DNA of 64,000 nt from Sitta carolinensis (lineage: Eukaryota; Chordata; Aves; Passeriformes; Sittidae), in assembly GCA_032173965.1 (NCBI GenBank), contig CM063288.1, positions 16,100,501 through 16,164,500 on the forward strand, given 5' to 3'. The position numbers and the translations under genes were made by a program. Of the stretch, positions 61,201-64,000 are shown one piece after another. A model generated the notes under the pieces. It searched no databases. It was not told the origin of the DNA and worked only from the letters and a program-made list of their open reading frames with translations. Position 1 is the stretch's first letter. Every line of letters begins with the position of its first letter.

Positions 61201-62438
61201 TGCACTTCCCCAGTGTAGCTCGTTCTGCTGCTGACTCTAGCAGGGCTTTATCCAATGCCAGGCAGCAGGTCACACGAGCATGGCCATATGGCACTTGCTG
61301 CAGTGGCTGCAGCTTGTATGGACATACCTTACCAGCTTATTCACTGCTAGCAGTATCCAGACCAGAATAAGCTTCACGGTGCTGTGAAGCTACATGCAGG
61401 CTGCAATCCATCTCAAAAAGCAGCGCATTTATTTGTGCTGAATTTGGAATTTGTGCTGAATCCTGTGCTAACCTAATGCAAGCCAGCTGATTTAACATTG
61501 CTTAGATATGTCAGCACAATTCCTGTAAACATGGCCTTATCTTGCTTGTACCTCAGTTATTTTGTCTTTAAAATAGCACCTGCATTCTTCACAAGCATTT
61601 AGCACCTGAGCAGAAGTTGTAAATACAGGTGGTGAAAGACACTTGAGAATTAAAATACTGGACACTAACGTGCAACCACTAATACTATAGTCAGAGCTCA
61701 GTTGCCCCTAGTGCAAGCTCTTCAGCACAGAAGCATCTCACCCCAGAGTTTCTGGAGGTCGGTGGAGGGCTTCAGCACCGGGGGATGAGAGTAGGCACAG
61801 CTTTGCGCCTCGACTGGGCTTTTGACTTTCCGTCTGCCTTCCATTAAGATTGCTGTTAAGCTTACTTCCTGGAGTCTAGAAATCTAAAAGTTCCTCCCTT
61901 TCCTTGAAACGCGGAGGAGTTTCTTTGCAAAATATTTAATCACCCCAGTAGGTCCCAGTGCCTGCTGCAGGGAGGTACCGGATTGTGCCGGGAAAGCTGT
62001 CAGCTGGGAAAGAGTTAATCACAGGCGCAAACTTGGGCTCTCCTCCTCCCTCCTCTTTCCCTCCTTCCCTCTTTTAAGTCTTGACCACAGAGTGAGGGCG
62101 GCGGGGGTTGGGCACGGAGTTTGGCTCCGCCGCTGTAGAAGTTTTCCCGGCGCTCGCAGTGCGGGCGCCGCGGGGCAGCGCCGGGGCAGGCGCGGGGGCG
62201 GCGGCAGCGCGGCCGCCCGGGCACGGAGCGCTCTCCGCGCCGCTCACCCGGGGATGAAACCGCCCGGCTCTCCCGGGGACTGACTTCTTTCCTCTCTTTG
62301 TGTTTACTGAAACTCCTCCCCGTGGCGTCAGGTTTTCCTGAAGGAAGCTCTTGAGCAGAAGCTGGAGAAGGATCGGGAAGAGGAGTTGAGGAAAGCAGCT
62401 ATAGTCATCCGGGCCCACGTCTTGGGCTACATGGCAAG
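6849..62438 (+). CDS. MYO10-like: Myosin-X-like unconventional myosin, 5' portion (22 exons, motor head to start of IQ neck)
   Basis: An actin-based motor. Family members use a MyTH4-FERM tail and PH domains to carry cargo along filopodia, but only the motor and first neck residues lie in this window. The 22 exons (each listed separately) join into 2276 coding bases, 758 codons plus 2 bases, with no stop or frameshift and GT-AG at every intron. Seen in order: SH3-like start (8-40), purine-binding [10 protein letters not shown] (104-113), P-loop GESGAGKT (157-164), switch [11 protein letters not shown] (215-224), acidic TEDS-rule residue E383, switch II DIFGFE (434-439), relay helix (446-462), loop 2 with RRR (606-608), SH1 helix (about 660-673), converter (686-723), IQ1 start (749-759). 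Exon phases and P-loop numbering equal those of MYO10 as I recall it, but divergence suggests a paralog. The gene continues beyond position 64000. Confidence 0.93.
9302..9332. repeat. (GT)n microsatellite with GTGC end
   Basis: About 11-12 GT units followed by CGTGCGTGC. Probable length polymorphism. Confidence 0.9.
10177..10204. repeat. Perfect 13-bp inverted repeat with 2-bp centre
   Basis: Arms catcagggagtct (10177-10189) and agactccctgatg (10192-10204) are exact reverse complements. On RNA this would form a hairpin with the inner pairs opening into a small loop. It is too short for a canonical microRNA precursor. Confidence 0.85.
13535..13645 (+). mobile_element. CR1 LINE 3' end fragment, + orientation
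   Basis: Contains the characteristic CR1 tail wording: gggccaggagttggacttga, then tgatctttgcgggtcc, then ctccaactca and a decayed octamer tail (ttctgtggttccataa, from TTCTATGA-type repeats). Severely 5'-truncated, as most CR1 copies are. Element edges are approximate. Confidence 0.75.
17155..17258. repeat. 45-bp tandem/A-rich duplication with A40 tract
   Basis: ttccagtttcagtcactcta occurs at 17155 and again at 17200 with A-runs after each copy; the second is followed by roughly 40 bases of nearly pure A (17219-17258). It could be a tandem duplication or the target-site duplication of a short poly-A retro-insertion. Confidence 0.8.
20950..21048 (+). CDS. MYO10-like: Coding exon 2 (residues 8-40), N-terminal SH3-like segment
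   Basis: 99 bases, 33 codons, phase 0 on both sides, acceptor tttacag and donor ATG|gtaagt. It begins [11 protein letters not shown] and ends TSDYGM, matching the length and framing of MYO10 exon 2 (GTRVWLREN... TDYGQ). It forms the start of the small beta domain at the N-terminus of the motor. The middle is quite divergent from MYO10, one reason to regard the gene as a paralog. Confidence 0.95.
21049..26445 (+). other. Intron 2 (5.4 kb)
   Basis: Unique-looking sequence with one probable CR1 remnant near 21.66 kb. No further exon was recognised, and exons 2 and 3 join directly in phase 0, as in MYO10. Confidence 0.8.
21652..21720 (-). mobile_element. CR1 LINE 3' end remnant, - orientation
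   Basis: tcatggaataatattggtag followed by gaagggacctctggggatca and tccaagtcc resembles the reverse complement of the CR1 tail (ATAGAATGG...GGTTGGAAGGGACC...GATCATC.AGTCC). Degraded and short. Boundaries are uncertain. Confidence 0.6.
26446..26604 (+). CDS. MYO10-like: Coding exon 3 (residues 41-93)
   Basis: 159 bases, 53 codons, phase 0, acceptor cttccag and donor TAT|gtaagt. It encodes [13 protein letters not shown] and then [17 protein letters not shown] (64-80), the conserved myosin entry into the motor core. This wording is closer to the general GVEDM..L.DL.EA.IL pattern of many myosin classes than to the GVDDMASLTELHGGSIM of MYO10. Ends QRYQQGNIY. Confidence 0.96.
29595..29620. repeat. 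Perfect AT-rich palindrome, 12-bp arms, 2-bp centre
   Basis: attttgaaaata (29595-29606) and tattttcaaaat (29609-29620) are exact reverse complements. It could extrude or mark a small inverted-repeat element, but no target duplication is evident. Confidence 0.85.
29783..29810. repeat. (GT)14 microsatellite
   Basis: 28 uninterrupted bases of GT. Confidence 0.95.
30255..30442 (+). CDS. MYO10-like: Coding exon 4 (residues 94-156), purine-binding loop
   Basis: 188 bases, enters in phase 0 and leaves two bases of codon 156 (ATA AG|gttaga). Contains [20 protein letters not shown], where N104-P-x6-Y113 is the nucleotide purine-binding loop, then [16 protein letters not shown] and [12 protein letters not shown], both nearly identical to MYO10. 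The last serine codon is split with exon 5, immediately before the P-loop. Confidence 0.97.
30684..30818 (+). CDS. MYO10-like: Coding exon 5 (residues 156-201), P-loop
   Basis: 135 bases, phase 2 on both sides, acceptor taacag and donor AG|gtacag. Encodes the Walker A P-loop GESGAGKT (157-164), which binds ATP phosphates, followed by [11 protein letters not shown] and CVEEAILES. The stretch between ([17 protein letters not shown], 175-191) is the nucleotide-pocket surface loop and is unlike MYO10. A G-rich minisatellite starts about 40 bases past the donor. Confidence 0.97.
30859..30950. repeat. G-rich minisatellite, unit about 17-19 bp, about 5 copies
   Basis: Repeated gccctgcctttgggggg-type units with length and base variation begin about 40 bases after the exon 5 donor. 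Five or more G-runs on the + strand give G-quadruplex potential in the nascent intron. Confidence 0.85.
34241..34271. repeat. Poly-T tract (31 T)
   Basis: Uninterrupted T31, possibly the reverse-complement tail of an old retro-insertion, but no body is recognisable. A short GT repeat follows near 34324-34334. Confidence 0.9.
34964..35088 (+). CDS. MYO10-like: Coding exon 6 (residues 201-243), switch I
   Basis: 125 bases, enters phase 2 and leaves one base of codon 243 (GAT T|gtatcc). Encodes [14 protein letters not shown] followed by switch [11 protein letters not shown] (215-224), which senses the gamma-phosphate. IQGGRVTD completes the exon. Almost every residue of the first two thirds matches MYO10. 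The donor gtatcc is weak, which fits a need for cooperation with the following microexon. Confidence 0.97.
35089..36408 (+). other. Intron 6 (1.3 kb) with a CR1 insertion
   Basis: Separates exon 6 from the 14-nt microexon. Contains the CR1 fragment at 35571-35765. Otherwise unremarkable. Confidence 0.8.
35571..35765 (-). mobile_element. CR1 LINE 3' fragment, - orientation
   Basis: Starts gaatcacagaatatctcaag, then gttgggaaggaccc, gatcattaagtccaactccc, and later tgtcaagcttggtaacatga, ccacttctgtggggagctgt. This order is the reverse complement of the CR1 3' region. The best-preserved CR1 copy in the window. Confidence 0.82.
36409..36422 (+). CDS. MYO10-like: Coding exon 7, 14-nt microexon (residues 243-247, YLLEK)
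   Basis: Only 14 bases between tgttcag and gtaggt. It supplies AT TTA CTG GAA AAG, completing Y243 and adding LLEK, the invariant DYLLEK of the myosin motor after switch I. Without it exon 6 (one leftover base) cannot join exon 8 (phase 0) in frame, and the conserved segment would be missing. This makes the call firm despite the tiny size. ORF or similarity searches would miss it. Confidence 0.92.
36423..37039 (+). other. Intron 7 (617 bases)
   Basis: No repeat or gene recognised. Its donor gtaggt follows the microexon directly. Confidence 0.75.
37040..37124 (+). CDS. MYO10-like: Coding exon 8 (residues 248-276)
   Basis: 85 bases, phase 0 in, one base of codon 276 out (AAA G|gtaatt). Encodes [20 protein letters not shown], the conserved [11 protein letters not shown] segment of the upper 50-kDa domain. 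The following AGVSGEQK is variable among paralogs. Confidence 0.97.
37125..37975 (+). other. Intron 8 (851 bases)
   Basis: Nothing certain. Around 37290-37320 the wording ttccttatgagaaaagactt faintly resembles the CR1 reverse-transcriptase C-terminal region but is too decayed to call. Confidence 0.7.
37976..38079 (+). CDS. MYO10-like: Coding exon 9 (residues 276-310)
   Basis: 104 bases, completes codon 276 and ends in phase 0 (GTG ATG|gtgagt). Acceptor preceded by a long pyrimidine tract and ttgcag. Contains [10 protein letters not shown] (286-295), matching [10 protein letters not shown] of MYO10, then a divergent [14 protein letters not shown]. Part of the upper 50-kDa domain. Confidence 0.96.
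38080..39419 (+). other. Intron 9 (1.3 kb)
   Basis: No repeat, exon or structured element recognised. Confidence 0.75.
39420..39549 (+). CDS. MYO10-like: Coding exon 10 (residues 311-354)
   Basis: 130 bases, phase 0 in, one base out (GCA G|gtaagt). Encodes [20 protein letters not shown] and then [18 protein letters not shown]. The LHLGN(V/I)EF.TAGGAQV signature is specific to myosin X-like heads. Several substitutions relative to MYO10 (MKVVDF for MDVMQF, IFKLLSG for VSRLLAG) support the paralog interpretation. Confidence 0.97.
39550..40381 (+). other. Intron 10 (832 bases)
   Basis: No repeat, exon or structured element recognised. Confidence 0.75.
40382..40500 (+). CDS. MYO10-like: Coding exon 11 (residues 354-393), HCM loop and TEDS site
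   Basis: 119 bases, acceptor ctttttag, donor CAG|gtaagt, leaving phase 0. Encodes [16 protein letters not shown] and [16 protein letters not shown]383 lies 16 residues before the DSL of DSLSMALY, the TEDS-rule position, so it is acidic and should not need heavy-chain phosphorylation for actin activation. This follows the general TEDS rule and is an inference for this gene. Confidence 0.96.
40501..44107 (+). other. Intron 11 (3.6 kb)
   Basis: Contains a decayed CR1 reverse-transcriptase fragment near 41.4-41.7 kb. The rest is unique-looking, with no gene recognised. Confidence 0.75.
41395..41720 (-). mobile_element. Decayed CR1 LINE ORF2 (reverse-transcriptase C-terminal region)
   Basis: The minus strand of about 41495-41550 reads as a degenerate form of the CR1 motif LVRPHLEYCVQFWAP (seen here as L-R-L-Q-L-E-Y-x-x-Q-L), encoded opposite gtgcccctaactgggcactg. 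Flanking wording (cttccttgtaagtaattttc, then aatctctttg) also fits antisense CR1. Clearly non-functional and old. Edges are approximate. Confidence 0.55.
44108..44254 (+). CDS. MYO10-like: Coding exon 12 (residues 394-442), switch II
   Basis: 147 bases, 49 codons, phase 0 both sides, acceptor tttacag and donor CAG|gtcagg. Encodes [20 protein letters not shown], a helix through [12 protein letters not shown], and [11 protein letters not shown] with switch II DIFGFE (434-439). Switch II closes on the gamma-phosphate and couples hydrolysis to the relay. Confidence 0.97.
44255..44957 (+). other. Intron 12 (703 bases)
   Basis: Nothing recognised. Confidence 0.75.
44958..45058 (+). CDS. MYO10-like: Coding exon 13 (residues 443-476), relay helix
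   Basis: 101 bases, phase 0 in, two bases of codon 476 out (AAC AG|gtgaca). Encodes the relay helix [17 protein letters not shown] (446-462) followed by [13 protein letters not shown]. This is the most conserved part of the myosin motor and is almost identical to MYO10. Confidence 0.98.
45059..46931 (+). other. Intron 13 (1.9 kb)
   Basis: Separates the relay helix from the relay loop. Nothing recognised beyond moderately AT-rich unique sequence. Confidence 0.75.
46932..46998 (+). CDS. MYO10-like: Coding exon 14 (residues 476-498)
   Basis: 67 bases, acceptor tatcag, donor AAG|gtaagc, leaving phase 0. Encodes [20 protein letters not shown], equivalent to EGLVWEDIDWIDNGECLDLI of MYO10, the relay loop and following strand that contacts the converter. 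Confidence 0.97.
46999..47455 (+). other. Intron 14 (457 bases)
   Basis: Nothing recognised. Confidence 0.75.
47456..47548 (+). CDS. MYO10-like: Coding exon 15 (residues 499-529)
   Basis: 93 bases, 31 codons, phase 0, acceptor gctgtag and donor ATG|gtaagt. Encodes [20 protein letters not shown] and [11 protein letters not shown]. The [21 protein letters not shown] pattern is shared with MYO10. Lower 50-kDa domain near the actin interface. Confidence 0.97.
47549..51156 (+). other. Intron 15 (3.6 kb)
   Basis: Contains a possible CR1 reverse-transcriptase remnant near 49.6-49.75 kb and a purine-rich stretch at about 50640-50745 on the + strand. No gene was recognised. Confidence 0.75.
49650..49740 (+). 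mobile_element. Possible CR1/LINE reverse-transcriptase remnant
   Basis: One frame reads [18 protein letters not shown] without a stop; NYRPVSLTS is the conserved early motif of CR1-clade reverse transcriptases. Only about 25 residues are recognisable, so this may be chance. Confidence 0.35.
51157..51225 (+). CDS. MYO10-like: Coding exon 16 (residues 530-552)
   Basis: 69 bases, 23 codons, phase 0, acceptor catttcag and donor GAG|gtaagt. Encodes [20 protein letters not shown] and AGE. F.(I/V)(K/R)HYAGEV is a general myosin motor signature, and (H/P)(F/Y)YVKPRV is the myosin X form. Confidence 0.97.
51226..52111 (+). other. Intron 16 (886 bases)
   Basis: Holds a short GGA-rich stretch near 51530-51550 and a long T-rich tract at 51864-51915. 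No exon was recognised. Confidence 0.75.
51864..51915. repeat. T-rich tract (52 bases, three single-G breaks)
   Basis: Almost pure T interrupted by three G. It lies about 200 bases before the exon 17 acceptor. Confidence 0.9.
52112..52194 (+). CDS. MYO10-like: Coding exon 17 (residues 553-580)
   Basis: 83 bases, acceptor gttccag, two bases of codon 580 out (AGC AG|gtatgc). Encodes [20 protein letters not shown] and LNMLKDSR, the conserved [15 protein letters not shown] element leading towards loop 2. Confidence 0.97.
52459..52520. repeat. Polypyrimidine tract (62 bases)
   Basis: Uninterrupted C/T run on the + strand. Such tracts can form triplex DNA or bind polypyrimidine-tract proteins. 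No AG acceptor or exon follows it. Confidence 0.85.
53406..53460. repeat. Hairpin plus 20-bp direct repeat
   Basis: tgctcaaggga (53408-53418) and tcccttgagca (53423-53433) form a perfect 11-bp inverted repeat around ggtg. cttgctcaagggaggtgtcc (53406-53425) recurs with one mismatch at 53441-53460. Confidence 0.85.
53762..53870 (+). CDS. MYO10-like: Coding exon 18 (residues 580-616), loop 2
   Basis: 109 bases, acceptor ccttag, donor AGG|gtatga. Encodes [20 protein letters not shown], then [16 protein letters not shown]. The basic RRR cluster (606-608) in loop 2 is the actin-contact region. PTVSSQF is the conserved motif after it. Loop 2 keeps the MYO10 length with changed residues (SRNNQDTLKCGSKHRR in MYO10). 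Confidence 0.96.
53871..54541 (+). other. Intron 18 (671 bases)
   Basis: Nothing recognised. Confidence 0.75.
54542..54622 (+). CDS. MYO10-like: Coding exon 19 (residues 617-643), actin-binding segment
   Basis: 81 bases, 27 codons, phase 0, acceptor tctttag and donor AAG|gtaagt. Encodes [20 protein letters not shown] and IKPNTEK. The NP.F(I/V)RCIKPN motif (630-640) lies at the base of the actin-binding cleft. Confidence 0.98.
54623..55562 (+). other. Intron 19 (940 bases)
   Basis: Contains a (TA)n repeat at about 54840-54866 and a T14 run at 55351-55364. Nothing else recognised. Confidence 0.75.
54840..54866. repeat. (TA)n microsatellite
   Basis: About 11-13 TA units, slightly imperfect at the 5' end. 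Confidence 0.9.
55563..55687 (+). CDS. MYO10-like: Coding exon 20 (residues 644-685), SH1 helix
   Basis: 125 bases, acceptor atttag, two bases of codon 685 out (AGC AG|gtaatt). Encodes [20 protein letters not shown] then [26 protein letters not shown].(V/I)R.AG(F/Y) is the SH2/SH1 region, which swings the converter. Confidence 0.98.
55688..56499 (+). other. Intron 20 (812 bases)
   Basis: Purine-rich stretch at about 56330-56450 on the + strand. No exon was recognised. Confidence 0.75.
56500..56614 (+). CDS. MYO10-like: Coding exon 21 (residues 685-723), converter
   Basis: 115 bases, acceptor ttcttag, donor AAG|gtactt, phase 0 out. Encodes [46 protein letters not shown] followed by VFL in exon 22 is the universal converter ending. 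The first half is divergent from MYO10. Confidence 0.97.
56615..62331 (+). other. Intron 21 (5.7 kb) with internal CpG island at its 3' end
   Basis: The longest intron after the first. Most of it is CpG-poor, AT-rich unique sequence with a 16-bp palindrome (taatcctataggatta, 60431-60446). From about 62.0 kb the composition changes sharply into a pyrimidine tract and then a CpG island directly before exon 22. Confidence 0.85.
62039..62283 (+). promoter_or_regulatory. Intragenic CpG island, candidate internal promoter for a headless isoform
   Basis: A C/T tract of about 37 bases (62039-62075) precedes about 190 bases with roughly 30 CpG (about 62097-62275, hand count), ending about 50 bases before the exon 22 acceptor. 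CpG is rare in the rest of intron 21. A short ORF, ATG at 62254 to TGA at 62283, lies in it. If transcription starts here, the mRNA would lack exons 1-21 and encode only neck and tail. Mammalian MYO10 is known to make a headless form from an internal start. Promoter activity and direction are inferred. Confidence 0.6.
62332..62438 (+). CDS. MYO10-like: Coding exon 22 (residues 724-759), converter end and first IQ motif
   Basis: 107 bases, acceptor gcgtcag, two bases of codon 759 out (GCA AG|gtcagt). Encodes [19 protein letters not shown], then [17 protein letters not shown], where I749-R759 begins the first calmodulin-binding IQ motif of the lever arm. The exon sits only about 50 bases after a CpG island, which is unusual for an internal exon. 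If transcription started there and read into this exon, the frame is blocked by TGA at 62308, and the first in-frame ATG is codon 757 (62431-62433). The next exon lies outside the window. Confidence 0.95.
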
Positions 62439-64000
62439 GTCAGTGCTGGGGGCTGCCCCACCATCCCTGTGCTTGCGTGCCTGGGTTGCCCCGACACCCT
62501 GCTTTGCTCTCTAGTCCCCTAGCATCTGTCCCGTCTTCCCCTCCTATATTCTAAGGGAGAGCTGCAGAATCTGTCCTCCCTGCCAGCATCAGCTCTGCTG
62601 AAGCCTTCCTGCACCTTTGGCACCTCTTTTCAGTTATGTGCACGTTTGCACCCTCCCTCGACGCTGCTCAGCAGGCTTCGCGTGGACTTCTGTACCCATT
62701 GCTTGCCTCTGTGACACCTTTTCCTTGCCTTCAGGGCTCTCCTGGCTCGGCCCCACCTACGCTTTGGGTCCCCTCCTTTTCCTCGTGCCTGTCAACTCCG
62801 CTTTCTGCTCCCCTTGCCAATTGCTTCTTTCTCACTTGCAGTTCTGCCTTTGCTCACCCTCTTTCCTCACCCTGCTTGTTTGCCTCGTGATCTCCCTCTC
62901 CTTTTAATTAACTCTTCAGAATTGGGCTTTGGCCAGCACTGCAACAGTAATCTCTTGCCTCTCCCTTTTGCACCTGACCAGAGAAGGTTTGGGAGAACCA
63001 ACTGCAGACACACCGCCCCTCCTCTGCCCCTCGAAGTCAGTGCAACAGCTGACTCCTTAATGGCTGTGGTATGCACACTTAATCCCAGTAAGATGCTCTT
63101 TCCTGGCTGGTCTTTGCTCCAGACACCTGTCAGTCAGGGTTGTGAGGAGGTGAAATCCCTGGCTAGCAGAGCTTTTTCAGCAGACACTCTTCTTAGAGCT
63201 CCAGTTACACCAGGTAGCTCGTTTTGCATTGGGAAGCGTGTGCAAGGGTTATACCCTGCCTTGTCAGTGCGGAATATCATCAAAATACACATTTGGTCTC
63301 TGGGGCTTGTATTCAGTTTTTTATTTCCCTCTAGGAAGACAAATGAGCTCGCTCTATTGTTTGTTCATGAGATTGCAAGTTCTTTGTGTCAGGGCCTCTG
63401 CTCTCTTTTACTTTGTGTCTAGCATTTGGAGAGGGGTAGGGATTAGTACTGGAAAATTGATTTGCTGGGAAACATCACTGCAGGCATACTGGATTACTGC
63501 TTTTCTGAGTTCCTGGTAAAGAAGTTGCTGCTGCCGTGAAGGGCTGTGATGTAGACTGTGTGGCAGTAGTGTTCCTCTTGGTTAGAAATCTTGTGGTCCT
63601 TCGGCCTCCACACTTCTGAATTCCTCATCCCACATGTTGCTGTTATGAGTCTCATCCTTAAGGACAAAGCTGTACGTCTGCAGCCAGAGCATAAATCTTC
63701 ACAAGCAGCTGGAGGTTTACTGGACTTTGCAGGGGAGGAGAGCAGGGAGCAAAGAAGAGCTGGAATGGGGGTCTCTAAAACTTTCTATGAAGAGAGTTTC
63801 CAGTTGCACTGCACCTGTATTGAAAAAAGACCAGCAGGCAGGAGTTCATCTGGGCAAGCGCTGAATGGTCTGTGCAGAGTTAGGCAGGAATACCAGTATG
63901 TCCTGCCTTAAGCTTGATACCATTTCTGTTAGTTTTGCAAGTATAACTGTATTTAAATTAATTTGGTCTCATGCAAAGTAGTCTGGCAAAGGAAGGATTT
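62439..64000 (+). other. Start of intron 22 (runs off the window)
   Basis: No next IQ exon was recognised. Several open frames on both strands (the longest at 62814-63422, +) show no domain. The acceptor-like ctctag at 63334 opens a frame that does not resemble the expected IQ sequence. Confidence 0.7.

Noticed and set aside
62092..62283. 63-codon frame through the internal CpG island
   Set aside because: It opens on GTG rather than ATG, has biased G/A/R composition, and terminates before exon 22. Not a coding first exon.
63335..63422. Possible exon 23 after ctctag at 63334 (frame reading RKTNELALLF...)
   Set aside because: It lacks the IQ-type sequence expected after residue 759 and ends at a stop without a donor.
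62814..63422. 202-codon ORF in intron 22
   Set aside because: No domain recognised, low-complexity start, and overlapping frames on both strands.

Overview
This window looks like vertebrate nuclear DNA, most likely from a bird. The evidence is the introns (GT-AG, 0.2 to 14 kb), low repeat density, two CpG islands, and interspersed repeats of the CR1 (chicken repeat 1) LINE family that are short and 5'-truncated. I found no bacterial-style operon, tRNA, rRNA or CRISPR array. The species cannot be told from sequence alone.

One protein-coding gene dominates, on the + strand: the 5' part of an unconventional myosin of the myosin-X type. I could place 22 coding exons (6849 to 62438). They splice without a frameshift or stop into the first 758 codons plus two bases of codon 759. 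That covers the whole motor head: N-terminal SH3-like segment, purine-binding loop, P-loop GESGAGKT (157-164), switch I (215-224), switch II (434-439), relay helix, loop 2, SH1 helix and converter, followed by the start of the first IQ motif. The gene runs off the right edge inside intron 22, so the rest of the neck, the coiled coil, the PH domains and the MyTH4-FERM tail expected for the family are not in the window. Against mammalian MYO10 recalled from memory, exon phases and residue numbering match almost exactly, but identity is clearly lower (roughly two thirds in compared stretches) than expected for a bird-mammal MYO10 ortholog. I therefore call it a MYO10-like paralog rather than MYO10 itself.

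Layout: 1-6.5 kb is 5' flank with no supported gene. About 6.5-7.6 kb is a CpG-island promoter with a 7-codon first coding exon and a 4-codon upstream ORF. 6.9-20.9 kb is intron 1. 20.9-62.4 kb holds exons 2-22, including a 14-nt microexon (exon 7). 62.4-64 kb is intron 22.

The most interesting signal is a second, compact CpG island (about 62.09-62.28 kb) in the last bases of intron 21, directly before exon 22, the exon joining converter to IQ neck. Placed there it could be an internal promoter producing a motor-less ('headless') myosin-X-like protein, analogous to the headless Myo10 isoform described in mammalian brain. This is an inference from position and composition and needs transcript data. 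Other points of note are a G-rich minisatellite beside exon 5, near-perfect hairpins in introns 1, 3 and 17, and decayed CR1 reverse-transcriptase fragments.
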